64,000 nucleotides of DNA from Helicoverpa zea (lineage: Eukaryota; Arthropoda; Insecta; Lepidoptera; Noctuidae), in the NCBI RefSeq assembly GCF_022581195.2, contig NC_061480.1, positions 3,744,892-3,808,891 of the forward strand. Reading direction: 5' to 3'. Shown here piece by piece: positions 46,477 through 58,279 of the stretch. The stretch's first letter is position 1, and each line of letters starts with the position of its first letter. Under the pieces are notes generated by a model. That model made no database searches, was not told the origin of the DNA, and worked only from the letters and a program-made list of their open reading frames with translations. A program made the position numbers and the translations under genes.

Positions 46477-47154
46477 AGAAGAAATGGGAGTATTAAAAAT
46501 TTGCATTTCAAATACTTGTTTTAAAAATAAATGACTGTGAATATAGTTTTGTACGTATTTGTAAAAAACTAATTTTCTTACTTGGGTCACAGTGGCCGTG
46601 TACCTGAAAGTTTCAGATACATCATCCTTTTGTACTGGTCACTTTCTATCTTTTATTTCACTTGATTGAGATGAGAAATTACTTTTTTCTCAGTTTTTGC
46701 GACAGTTTCACAATAATGTTAAAACAAGATAGCATTTTTTTTACATTAAATATTGGTTTTCTTTATGACAAAATTAATGTTCTTTACGGAGATGAATACA
46801 GTTCCAAAAGATCATAGTTTTGGCTGACCCCGTACAAAATCTTTTAAATATATTTTTACACAAAATAGTGCGTTATATATCGGACAAAATAATGTACCCC
46901 ACTCTTAGTAACACATGTTCAATCCTGTGCCCTCCCGAATTAATTGACCCGTAACCCTGACGCGGCGAGTATAAATTACAGCTGACCTCGGGGTCTTTTA
47001 ATCAGACACCCTACGCTAAGGGATGAATACTGAATATTGTGCTACCTTTTATTTTGAGGGTTTTATCTATGAGGTGCTCGTGGCTAAGTTATCACCGGTC
47101 GATGAAAGGTTAAGCTGGGTTGATCATTTTAAGAGTCTTCCTGTATTCCAGAAA

Positions 47155-47450
47155 CCACTCAAATTGTTTGTCCCGGCTATCATTAGAACGTTACTGGCAG
47201 TCGTTATGGGTAGTCAGAAGCCAAAAAGTCTGACAACCAGTCTGGATAATGGATGGTTGCCCAGGATACCTACTGGGTTGAGGAAGTCAGATAGTCACTC
47301 CATGTATGTACTTACTCAAGTGCAGATCCCAGGTCGTTCAGGTTTCTGGGTTGAGGAGGTCAGATAGGCAGTCGATTGCTGCATATAAAAAAAATCTATA
47401 CATCTGCTTAGACCGGAAGATGATACCAACTTAGGGAAAAGGCTAGGCAG
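47155..47450 (+). repeat. Diverged common SINE, partly duplicated
   Basis: TTGTCCCGGCTATCATTAGA to GGGAAAAGGCTAGGCAGATG, with the GGTTGAGGA-GTCAGATAG block present twice (about 47275 and 47350). This is an internal duplication or two merged fragments. Confidence 0.65.
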
Positions 47451-47503
47451 ATGATAATTTCCTTCAAATAATAATTAACTAAGTAAAATCACTACTACAC
47501 AAG

Positions 47504-47518
47504 TACTAGGGCAGCATA
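47504..47518 (+). other. TACYAGG-N4-CATA motif site
   Basis: TACTAGG-GCAG-CATA, then AAACACGAACAGTCC as near 35140; a second TACCAGG-GCAG-CAGT variant lies at 47630. Confidence 0.6.
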
Positions 47519-48400
47519 AAACACGAACAGTCCCTCGACCCACTTCTTACAGGAGAAAGCACTGGTCTAGCTCGTACCAGTCTAGGCGACAATTATATCG
47601 GCGCGCGCCCGTGACCACTTTCTTACGAGTACCAGGGCAGCAGTACAAGGTCAGAGATCTTAGTATTTATGGAGTTTTAAACAGGGGGCATGGCAGTGTG
47701 CCCGCCAAGTTGAAGTACTGGGTACCTTTTTTCCGAAGCAATTAGTCGTATTTTTGAACCCTTGAGGATGAGGTATCAGATATAACAACTAACTAAGTTA
47801 ACTAAGGCTAAGTTAAGTATGAAATCCTGAAACCTAGTTTTAACCACAGCATCTTCAGTTTATTTACGTACTTAAATCCAACCTAAATTGCTATAGTATG
47901 ATGTGCATTATGTGTTATGTTTGTAAAAGTATTCCTGGAAGCGGTCCAGTAGTTTCAGAGATTGAACATTACAGACCAACAGGCAAACATTTTGTCTATT
48001 GAACTAACACATTTTCACTTCAGAGTAAAATAAAATAACAAATATTGCAAAATTAATTATTTTAATCTTTTGACGGATTCTGTGCCCCTTATGGATATTT
48101 TTTTTCAGTTCAAACGCGAAAACTTATAGTTAAATAAACCAAGCAATTATTCTTACATAAGACAAATGTACCCCACACAAACCTAACGTATGCTAGTAAT
48201 ACATAACCTCTCTTACCACGCGTGGTACAACAATATTTCATAGTCGAGTGTTTCCGCTTCCGGTTGCCAAGGTTAATGATCTATTTCACATTATTATTGT
48301 ATTTGGCGATTCTATAATCGTGACCTCATCGAATCGTAAATAATGACAATGTTATATAATCTGTGTATTCAGATTATTTTTTCACTTGTCACTAGTATGT

Positions 48401-48616
48401 TACTCGCTGTCATTGAACACCCTTGGCAGTCGTTACGGTTAGTCAGAAGCCAATAAGTCTGACACCAGTCTAACCAAGGGGTATTGAGTTGCCCGGGTAA
48501 CTGGGTTGAGGAGGTCAGGTAGGTAGTAGCTTCTTGTAAGGCACTGGTACTCAGCTACATCCGGTTAGACTGGAAGCCGACCCTAACAACGTAGGGAAAA
48601 AGGCTCGGAGGATGAT
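48401..48616 (+). mobile_element. 5'-truncated SINE with target duplication
   Basis: The body from CTGTCATTGAACACCC to GGCTCGGAGGATGAT is flanked by the perfect duplication GTCACTAGTATGT (48388-48400 and 48617-48629). Six non-SINE bases sit at the 5' junction. Confidence 0.88.
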
Positions 48617-48629
48617 GTCACTAGTATGT

Positions 48630-49464
48630 ACTTTGTAATGTATTTTCACTGCGTCCTAAAGAAACTAATCCTCGCACCTAAGTTGAATGTAGACTATGTA
48701 TTATATTAGTCTTATATTTATTTAAGCTATATTACTGCCAAGTTTCATCAAAATTCCTCTAGTAATTTTCGTGAAAAAACTACCACGGAAATCTTAGCTT
48801 TCACCCGTTTTTTGAGAGAATTTTCGCACGAGGATTAAATGTAGAATTCTCATATGCTATTTCGATGTTCAAGTTAATATAATTGACAAGTGTCATCAAT
48901 ATCCGTTCAGTTGTTTGTGCGTGACGAAGTCGCAGTACACACTCACAACTTTCATCTTTATAATAACAGTGTGATGTGAAATTACTTAAAAATATTTAAA
49001 AAGTTTATTTTCCTAAGCCATCTAAAAATTCTTTCCCTAATGGAAAGCTACAGTAACTTACATTTAATACATAAACAAAGACACGAACCGAACCAAACTA
49101 ACTTCAATAAATACGGATTTATTTATTTTCAGACGAATCGATCACGCTAATATTATCTATAGATATATCGACAAGGCCACGATTTCACATCAAAATTAAT
49201 ATTTCAAGCAAAAACAGTTCGATTCCATTCGATAGTAACAATTGGCGAGTTGCCAGCAATCGACTCACTCGATACTAAATAAAATTCCACTTTTTAACTA
49301 TTTGACACGAGATAGTGCTGTCCAACGTCCGGGAATATGACAGTCCCGGGAATTCGCGGGAAATTGAGCGAAATTATTTATTGCTGTCTAGGGTTTTTGC
49401 TGCCGTTAAATGTGACTAAGCGTTAAATGTTTAGTTTTAAGTACACTTTGCTGTTTATTTACAC
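48630..49464. other. No gene; LINE-tail-like repeat at 48755-48970
   Basis: CAAAATTCCTCTAGTAATTT and CCGTTCAGTTGTTTGTGCGT with AACTTTCATCTTTATAATA are typical of a dispersed moth non-LTR tail. No coding region. Confidence 0.45.
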
Positions 49465-49925
49465 TAGCTGTTGTTCGTTTTTTCACTCGCATAAGTGGGA
49501 ATTACTTCTTGTACCCGGATGAAATATAGCCTATCTCACTCGGGTACTGTGTAGCTTTCCAACAGTGTTTTTTTAATCCTTTCAGTAGTTTCAGAGCCTT
49601 CAGGGTACAAAGAAATAAACAATAAAACTCTTTGTCTTCTTTATAATATTAAGTAAGTAGGATACATAAATGCCAATTATAATATCTATGTATTTTGATA
49701 TGAATTAACTCACTGTTAAAAATCGTATCCAAAACGTCAGCAGTCTGTACAACTCTTACCAGATAACATTCAATCAAAAATAGAATCAACATTACCTCGT
49801 TAGTGATATTTTTCTAAAAGGCGTCTCATTGGTAGCGCGCGCGTAATCCCGTTTCCCGGGACTTAGCGGAGTCCGGACGGATGCGACAGTCCCGCGCGGT
49901 TCCGGGGCGAGGCCAGCCCTAATGA
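49312..49925. mobile_element. Possible TIR element, weak
   Basis: AGTGCTGTCCAACGTCCGGG at the left and the inverted AGGGCTGGCCTCGCCCCGG at the right, each followed by a GGGACTGTC-type block. No target duplication is visible. A LINE-tail repeat (49465-49660) lies inside. Confidence 0.3.
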
Positions 49926-50416
49926 GGTGTAGGTCGATACGGAACCATAGTGGCTTGGATCTTTTAATATTTTTTCTTTGTTGATCCGTCATATTTGACC
50001 TTTAAAAGGATTTTTATATTTAGCGAAAGACTAACGGTTTGCACGTGACTTTTTTAATGACAAATCGGAATTAGGACTTCTTTTTATTGAGGAATGGTTT
50101 TAAATATGCTTACACACAATATTTCGTACCCAAAGGGTAAAGGGGACTTAGGTATACACTGGTACTCTATAACTAAGATTTCGCAATCGCAACAAACTGT
50201 ATCTCATACTCGTAATAATGATCCGGAGGGAAATCCGAAGAAAAAGCCTATCCTGTGTGTGTTAATTCAGGGTGTCAGCTTCCTGCATACCAAATTTTAT
50301 CATGATTGGTCCAGTCATTGCCGATAAAGAAGTAACAAACTATCAAACATTCGCGTTTGTGATATAAGTGCCATTTAAACCTAGATCAATACTAATTCAC
50401 GCCTTTTACCAACACA

Positions 50417-50868
50417 CAAATCCGTCATTAGACCTGTCGTCCTGTATGGATCGGAGTGTTGGGCATTGAAAAAGACGGACGAGAAGAGAGTGCATGTAAC
50501 AGAAATGAGAATGCTGAGATGGATGTGTGGTGTTACAAGAATGGATAAAGTGAGGAATGATTACATTAGAGGAAGTCTGAAAGTAGCGCCAGTTACAGAA
50601 AAGATGAGAAGTAGAAGATTGTCGTGGTATGGACATGTAATGAGGAGGGATGATACGCATGCAACAAAGTGTGTGCTAAGTATGAATGTAGATGGATGGA
50701 GAGGAAGAGGAAGACCTAAGAAAAGATGGATGGATTGCCTGAAAGATGATATGAATAGGAAGGGAGTGAGTGTCAGTATGACGAGTGACAGGGGAAAATG
50801 GAAGAAAATGACATATTGCGCCGACCCCAAGTAATATTTGGGAACAGGGCAGGAGAAAGAAAGAAAGA
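50417..50868 (+). pseudogene. RTE-like LINE, C-terminal end only
   Basis: One frame reads VIRPVVLYGSECWALKKTDE, then EMRMLRWMCGVTRMDKVRND, LSWYGHVMRRDD, GRPKKRWMDCL and ends CADPK-stop at 50832-50834. This matches the conserved post-reverse-transcriptase C-terminus of RTE-class LINEs common in insects. The catalytic domains are absent, as in 5'-truncated insertions, but the remaining 138 codons are open, so the copy is young. Flanks are discussed with the 18-bp repeat that follows. Confidence 0.8.
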
Positions 50869-50922
50869 CCAACACACAACGCTTTACCAACACACAACGC
50901 TTTACCAACACACAACGCTTTA
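50869..50922 (+). repeat. Three tandem 18-bp units after LINE end
   Basis: CCAACACACAACGCTTTA three times. The phrase CGCYTTTACCAACACACAA also occurs once at the 5' side of the LINE fragment (50401-50420), so the unit appears to be an expanded target duplication. Confidence 0.8.
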
Positions 50923-51089
50923 CGCTATAAATGTACATGAAGCACTTTCCTTCCAGCTGCATTCTGTATAATTTCGCTTTTAAAATAATCATTTTCATAC
51001 AAACTACGCAGAAATACTTATATTTTGAAAAATACGGCTGTATCCGCAGGACACGCGGATATTTCGTAAGTTTGTAGTGCTGCGCTGAG

Positions 51090-51720
51090 AGCTCGCCATC
51101 CGTGATGAACTAGTGATGTGGCACGGGATATCCGCACTTTTAAATATCCGCACTCGATCGCTATTGTTGCGGGGGTTTTTTATTAAGTTTTCTAACGTTG
51201 TGTTCGTTTTGAAGTGCAGTCAAGAATGTTATAAATAACTCTTTGTTAGTAAAATTGATATTTTATTTGTGTCAACTTTGCACTATTTAGTTTAATACTA
51301 TTATATTAATAGATGCCGACATTGCTATACATTGTAAATTTGTTGCCTGAAATGTAGACTCATTGTACAAATCCGCGACCTCGTATACAAACAAACAATT
51401 ATTTATAATTCTTATTTACAAACTGAGCGACAAGGAACGCATTGAATAACAACAAATCTACAACAACGTCAGTTTACTATCTAGAAAGTAGTAAGAATAC
51501 TCGTAAAAATCATCGTAAAACTGCTCTACCTACGAATCTTACCACACTTTATATATCTGATAAGAAAATTTATAGCCCCCAGCGATTGAACGAAAACATA
51601 ATTGAAAAGCACAAATAAAAATGTTCAATGCAAAATATCCGCGGGTTTGGATACATCCGCGGATATATCCGCAGGTTGTCACCGGCGGATACTGTTGTTG
51701 GTACTATTTCACAGCAGCTG
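51090..51720. repeat. ATCCGC-rich repeat, left part
   Basis: TAGTGATGTGGCACGGGATA, then repeated ATCCGC / GCGGAT words at 51145-51165 and 51635-51695. Resembles non-autonomous hAT-like termini, but boundaries are unclear. Confidence 0.4.
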
Positions 51721-53457
51721 AATTTGCAATTTATTTAGTAGCCTTTTGGTTGTATTTTATTTTCATTGGGCTAGTATGGCCGCGGCGGTTACCGGCTGAC
51801 CTGGATCGCACAGCTTACCTCTGTGTTCACAAAGGGAACAGATATTGTGCCTGTTTAGATATGTTGAAGGATTATTGTTTATGTAGTTGTAGAAGACGCT
51901 GATTGATAGTTGAAGGTTTGGCAAAAGATTGCTTCACTCTAGGATTGAGTGGCTAATCAGTGCTGTGCTTGCGTGCATAGCATACATTTAGCTGAATTTT
52001 GAATAATGAATATATTTTCTGTTTCTTTTCTGAGGATTTCGTACGCTTGCAGTTTCCTCAATGCTACTTTATCTTAAGACACCTATGATTTTTGGTGCGG
52101 TGTTCAAAATCAAGTGGGAAGTGGTGAAAGGTGATCGTTTTTGGCGCTGTCTCGTGTCATTTTGACGTTCGAAAAGTGCTGTTTTCTGCCTAACAAAAAA
52201 GTTACTAAGAATATCTGCCTGCTTAGGTACCTATAACTATTGCTGAAAGTAATGTTTCAATTTGCATAAAGAAGCAAAATGGCTCACCAACAGATTTTTT
52301 TGAACTACTTCTGGTATCGAGTACATGACGAAATAATTCGTAGCGTTAGGAAATATAACAAAACAGTTGTGCGTCATGTCCGATTGTTCATTTTATGGAT
52401 AAACCGCGAATAATTGAATACTTTCACCGGAGAGATCAATTCTTAGCGTTTACGATTTAACTGTTGTGGTTAACTGTTAACTAATATAACGATTTTTATA
52501 TGGAAAACTTGTATTGGAGACAGTTATGTATTTAATTAACTGTATATAAACACCTACGCTTGATGTATATGTATGCGTAATTGCATATATCAGGTACTAC
52601 CTCTTTCTCAGAATAACATCTTCTTGTATCTGGATAAAATACAATGCAAAATCAAATCAATTATTCCATTTAGGCCTTTGCAAGCACTTATGAACGTCAA
52701 AAATATAACTAAGTTTGATTATAATTGCGTGCAATACTCGCTTTTGGGATAGACGATCACTCGGAACTTTTATAACATGGCTGGCATTTCTAAGGCATAT
52801 TTCGTAGTTTATTTTGTTATTTATTGTGATTTTTTTGAAGTTTTTAAAGCCCGATTTAATTATTATGTTTTGATTTCAGGTAAGCACCAGTTTACTCTAC
52901 TTATCCAGTGTCTGAGCAACTATTGTTGAAGCTATTCCGGTTATTCTTGGTATGTACTCATTTTAATTTAGATTATTTGTATAATTTTATCCTGATAATA
53001 CTTCAAAGTGTGTGTTCTTGCTTTTAGGTAATAAAGTTTTTATCTATCAACTTCTTCCAGTAAATGCGAATGGGTTCCAGTATCACTAAAACAAATGTAA
53101 TATTAGCTTTACTTAGAGTGATATTTCATCTAAAGACAGCTTCTTTGCACTAACTACAAGTCCATCAGATCAGTAAACAAACATTAATTCTTAACCCGAA
53201 GAAATAACTATGACAGTTACATGACACTAACAAACCAAAGTACAGTTTCTCATTTGAACCACAGCAGCTCAGTAATAAAATCACAGCTCCAATATATCAT
53301 TCATCACATACCCACGTGTGTAGCTAACTACTAATACAATAGCACTTCAGTCTGTCTTGATTCACTATTTATTTCGCGTCCACCTGCTGCCGTCTCTCAT
53401 TCATACTCCCACTGCCAGACAGATGCTTCTACTGCCAGACAGATGCTCCCTAACTCA
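51721..53457. other. No gene seen
   Basis: AT-rich. Contains the GACGTTCGAAAAGTGCTG tail fragment (about 52163) and a tail fragment at 52672-52700 (TAGGCCTTTGCAAGCACTTA). No exon-like sequence recognised. Confidence 0.4.
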
Positions 53458-53582
53458 TCATCTGCCTAGCCTTCCCAAATATGTTGAGGTCGGCTTCCGG
53501 TCTAACCGGACGCAGCTGAGTACCAGTGTGCTACAAGGAGCGACTGCCTATCTGACCTCCTCAACCCAGTTACCCGGGTAAT
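53458..53582 (-). repeat. Common SINE 3' fragment
   Basis: CATCATCTGCCTAGCCTTCC through CCTCAACCCAGTTACCCGGG: the reverse complement of the last third of the SINE. Confidence 0.8.
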
Positions 53583-54142
53583 AGGTAAGACTGGATAGTA
53601 ACAGTAACTGACGGATGTAAATCCCGGGTGAATGCAAAGCACAACACTAGTGTGGCGTGACGTCATCGCGGCCGTGAAATTTGATGAAAAAAAAGTCTTT
53701 TTACTCTGATATAATCAATCATTTTGTCTATGTCTGTGTGTGTGTGAGTGCATAGAGTAGACGTTCTGTAGTAAGGACAGGTGATAGAAAGCACTTTTTT
53801 GAGCTACCTTTTGATCTAAGATTTAAAACTCCGGTCCTTACATTTGTGCATTTAATTTCAGTAATAGATTGTATGAATTATCATTTCTGGTTCTGGCAGT
53901 ATGTGTTCTTCTTCCATCATTCATATAAGTACACTATCTTAAACATCATTAATATGACTAAATGCAGCGTAATTTTAACCAGAAATATTCCATAACTGTA
54001 GGAACTGGTTACGTATTTAACGTCATATTAAATACTTGATAGTTCAAAGAGACCCTTGGCACTAATCCAATACATCTGCAGATTAATTACTAAGAAGTCC
54101 CAATTTAATGTTTTCCCGGAAATTCTGACATCCCTTCGCAAG

Positions 54143-54157
54143 TACTAGGAATGCATA
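54143..54157 (+). other. TACYAGG-N4-CATA motif site
   Basis: TACTAGG-AATG-CATA, 46 bases upstream of a SINE insertion. Confidence 0.55.
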
Positions 54158-54202
54158 ACTTAATGCAGTTTACACTAACTACTCATTAGCTGCGCTTTTA
54201 AT

Positions 54203-54466
54203 CATCTTCCGAGTCTTTACCGAACTATGTTGGGGTCGGCTTCCAGTCTAATCAGATGCAGCTGAGTACTTGGTGCCACAAGGAGCGACTGCCTATCTGA
54301 CCTCCTCAACACAGTTACCCGGGCAACCCAATACCCCATAGTTAGACTGGTGTCAGACTTACTGGCTTCTGACTACACGTAACGACTGCCAAAGATGTTC
54401 AATGACAGCCGGGACTTACAGTTTAACGTGGCATCCGAAACACAGTCATTGGTGTCCAAGATATAC
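54203..54466 (-). mobile_element. 5'-truncated SINE with target duplication
   Basis: Minus-strand copy lacking the tRNA head (ends at GTGTCCAAGATATAC). The flanking duplication TTAGCTGCGCTTTYAA lies at about 54186-54201 and 54467-54482. Confidence 0.85.
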
Positions 54467-54482
54467 TTAGCTGCGCTTTCAA

Positions 54483-55929
54483 TTACAATCTATTTTAGTG
54501 TCCATCCATCTTCCTCTGATTATGAAAACAGACGTCGCTTCTGTATTATTTCATAATCTTAGCCAACCGTACGTAATCACATTTATTGGTACTAATCGAT
54601 TCTATAACTATCTCTGTCTATCGAACACGTTACTCCACCGTGCGATAGAGACAGCATATTTTTTAGATGGATTGATATTTATATATCTGTTTCTGTTACG
54701 CATAGCTGTTAGCAGTGTGTGCGAGTGAGACAGAGAACACGTGCGCCAGAGTTTAATAATAGACGGCAAAGATCAATGATCTATAAAATTGATGTAGATC
54801 TATTATAGTGTTGTGACTGCGATCCGTTAGACACGTATTATATACGAGTATTAGCGTATATTAGTTATTTTTAACACGTTACTGCTGTTTTTGCAGTGCC
54901 GAAAGACTACGTAGGTGTAGTCAATTTATTAGCAGTTAGCAAAGATTTGTAACAACATTTATTATTTTTGACAAATAACTAATTTCAAAATTTAATTTCA
55001 TGATAAAAAAAATTATCCAATAACTGTCGACCGATGTCACATTGCAGATATTAAAAAAATTAAAATATCCGCGATTTTTTTTTTCTTAGCAAAAGTTTTT
55101 AGCTGAATTTCCAGCGGTCTGACCTAGTTTCAGACATAGTTTGATCAGAATCTTTCAGCATAAATCACTATGATAACGACAGACCAGCAGCTGCACTGAG
55201 ATCTTTGAGTGATCGAGATAAGATCTGAGGAGAAGTGCGTACTTCCTTAGAGCGTTTAACCAACTGGAACCGCCGTTAGTATAAATATGTACTGAACACA
55301 GGTATTTACACACGTTACTACCTATGTATCTACCACGGGCACATTATTATTCATATCCATGCAATAAGCAACTTTGTGCAGTTTTAAGGTAACCTTTGTG
55401 GAAAAAAATAAAACGTTATTAGAATTAGAGAGTCTATGTGATAAAGTATACCAATTTATGCGCGGAGAGCAATTTCAACGTCTCAACGTTTAAAAGTATA
55501 AATAATATAAAATAAATATTTTTTATCAAATCGTTATGCACGTACACGATAAATTGGTTTAAGATCTTTACAGACAAATATGCAACAACTTAAATGGTTA
55601 ATACAGAATTGCAAAGATACCTATGGCAGAGGCGCACATATCGGCGTCTCCAGTAGGTTGTTCTCTCTAAGAGTACTTCGGCGGATACATTAGTGATGTC
55701 GCAAAGCGTAGGTATATTGTAACTGATTGTCAATCATTTCGCCGTTCAGATGACAGATAGAGGTTACGGCTGATTTTCAGTAGGTTTGCTGATTGAGATG
55801 CTTTTAAAGTGCTAAGTGAGATAATTGAAAGTCTTAACTTTAGTGTACTCAATGTAGCAAATCACTAGCTGTTTTTATGCGATTTCACCTGCGTCCCGGA
55901 GGAGTTTTATTCCATACTCGGATAAAACA
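54483..55929. other. No gene seen
   Basis: AT-rich sequence with an ATCCGCGATTTTTTT piece at about 55067. Open frames are short. Confidence 0.4.
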
Positions 55930-55966
55930 TGTTACACGGCGGTTACACGGCGGTTACACGGCGGTT
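55930..55966 (+). repeat. Tandem 11-bp repeat, three copies
   Basis: GGTTACACGGC-type 11-bp unit repeated three times inside a LINE-tail-like repeat (55890-56045), a small local expansion. Confidence 0.8.
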
Positions 55967-56119
55967 AGAATTTTTTAAATCGGTTAAGTAGTTTCGAAGA
56001 TTTAAGGTTCAAACAAACAAAGGCAAAAACCTCTTTATAATGTTGGTTAATATTTAGAAAAAAATATAGTACAAAAAATAGTAAAAAACCTTACTTCTAT
56101 AACAATTGAGTACATCATT

Positions 56120-56260
56120 AATAAAAATAATAAAGGCTAAAAATATCCGCGTCCAATATCCGCCGGCCGCTGTATCCGCGCGGCACATCCCTAGTGTTCC
56201 GTCAAGCGAGCGACGGACGGATGTAGTCGGATATAAAGCGCACCACTAAAATAGCTCAGA
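56120..56260. repeat. ATCCGC-rich repeat, right part
   Basis: AATATCCGCGTCCAATATCC, then TATCCGCGCGGCACATCCCT. The inverted terminus (CTAGGGATGTGCCGCG) resembles that at about 51114 (CTAGTGATGTGGCACG). Confidence 0.4.
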
Positions 56261-56494
56261 TTCGGACCACATCACTCACACACAGTATCCTCAGATTAAA
56301 TATTATTATTTTATAGCTTAAATATTTTATGGAAAAAGTTGTAATCTAAGTAATATAAAAAAATATATAGAAAGATTTCAAAAATATAGAGAAAGATTTC
56401 AAAAATCACTGAAAGGGAAAAAATAATGAGAAGATAAAAGTATTGCTATTACTAGAAGTCGGTGGCAACATAAACACAGTCATCAGACATGCTG

Positions 56495-56590
56495 GCACCG
56501 ACTTCTACAGTTTGTCAGACTTTCTGGATCTTGAATACCCGTAACGACTGCCAAAGATGTTCAAATGACAGCCTGGACTCACCAATTTAT
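56495..56590 (-). repeat. Old common SINE fragment
   Basis: GTCAGACTTTCTGGATCTTG through CGTAACGACTGCCAAAGATG to GACAGCCTGGACTC: reverse complement of the SINE core. Confidence 0.7.
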
Positions 56591-57598
56591 ATGCATCTTT
56601 TGACTTACATTGCTATATAATACGTCTTCTATACTAAAATAATAAAGTAAAATGATTTTTTGCTTGTATGTTTTTACCCTGAACGCACCGAAACTACAGA
56701 AATTATACAAAAAACTATTTCAATGTTGAAACGCTACACTCTTCCCGAGTAACATACCTAGTCTAAATTTTATCCTGACACGGGCAGAAGTCCAGGACGC
56801 GAGTGAAACCACAGTTAAACTTCTAATCTTAGATATTCTCACAAAAGCAGGTCATAATACAAAAATATCGGAAATACGACCATATAAGCACATACTACCT
56901 TTCTTCCTCATCAAGTGGGCCTAGGTTTAGCTGAACAAAGCGCTGGAAAGCCACTCGGGGTAGAAACGTCTTAAGCATCAATAGGCTGGCATTGATAGGA
57001 GCTTGCCTATACGTACTTACGCCTTTATTCTGCCTACAATAGGAAATAGTAGGAAAGTGGGCATTTTTCTACCTGTACCGGCCGAGAAATGTGGAATTGC
57101 TCTTTTTAGAAATACTTAGATTATTGTAGCTAGAAAAAAAATTGTTTTGAACCCGTTCAAGTGATATTGTAAATGCGAATGAGTTTGCTTGTTTTTACTT
57201 TTAAATGGCTGAAACAATTTAGACGGCAGACACAATATATTGTAGATGTTACCAGTTACCAGTTTCTTAGGAATATCCATGGGATGTGGGGAACCACTGG
57301 GGAAAAATCTATATCGAGTTATTTGTTCTTTAGTAGTTTTTAACCGACTTGGATAAAAGGAGGTTCTCAGTTTGACCCGTAGCTACGTTTGGCTGAACCA
57401 AATTTGATGCGGTTTTCATCATACTAATTGTCATACTCATCGACTTTAACTTTGCAAGTAACACCAGGAGAACATAAACACACGTGTATGTAGAAATAGA
57501 AATGTTTCAATCGCTGCACTAGTATTGATACTCGAGCGAACCCGGCCGCGCTTTGTTCGAGAGACACTCAACGTAAGTGCTGCTACCACCGCCTGTGT

Positions 57599-57613
57599 TA
57601 TGCGGCCCTAGTA
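57599..57613 (-). other. TACYAGG-N4-CATA motif site
   Basis: Minus strand TACTAGG-GCCG-CATA. A related minus-strand variant, TACCAGG-GCCG-CAAA, is at 28458. Confidence 0.6.
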
Positions 57614-57942
57614 CTTTCACATTTTTAGACGCTTTTTTCTGCATAGTTTTTTTTAGTTATGGAGTCAGAAGAAAGAGTAAAGAACTGCTCGTTACGTCAG
57701 ACTTTTTAGGACGTTCTGACTGGGATTGCCTGACCGACATTTTGTAGGACACGTGCACTATTGCTATCAGTGACTTCTATATTATTTTCTCCTACATAAT
57801 TGGTGACCAATTATTGGGAAGTCTGAGGAAAATATTCGGGTCTCATTAGAATAGCAGCCAACCTGGATGAAGGAAAAGGCTAGGCAGATAGATAAACCTT
57901 GAATCTGAGCGAACAGACAAGATAGTTAATAATCTGTGGTGT

Positions 57943-57971
57943 ATATCTGTGTGTGTGTGTGTGTGTGTGTG
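57943..57971. repeat. (GT)n microsatellite
   Basis: A GT run of about 12 units next to the SINE 5' junction; it overlaps the target duplication. Confidence 0.9.
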
Positions 57972-58264
57972 GAAAATGGTGGTGGTCCAGTGGGTAAAGG
58001 ACCAACCTCTCACCATTGACTGTGTTTCGGATGGCACGTTACTCTGTAGGTCCCGGCTGTCATTGAACATCCTTGGCAGTCGTTACGGGTAGTCAGAAGC
58101 CAGTAAGTCTGACACTAGTCTAACCAAGGGGTATCAGGTTGCCCCGGGTTACTGGGTTGAGGAGGTCAGATAGGCAGTCGCTTCTTGTAAAGCATTGGTA
58201 CTCAGCTGAATCCGGTTAGACTGGAAGCCGACCCCAACATGATTGGGAAAAAGGCTCGGAGGAT
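57972..58264 (+). mobile_element. SINE with internal promoter deletion
   Basis: The head keeps GGTCCAGTGGGTAAAGGACC and CCTCTCA, then jumps directly to CCATTGACTGTGTTTCGG, losing about 80-90 bases including the B-box. The flanking duplication GGTGTATATCTGTGT (57938-57952 and 58265-58279) is perfect. Confidence 0.88.
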
Positions 58265-58279
58265 GGTGTATATCTGTGT

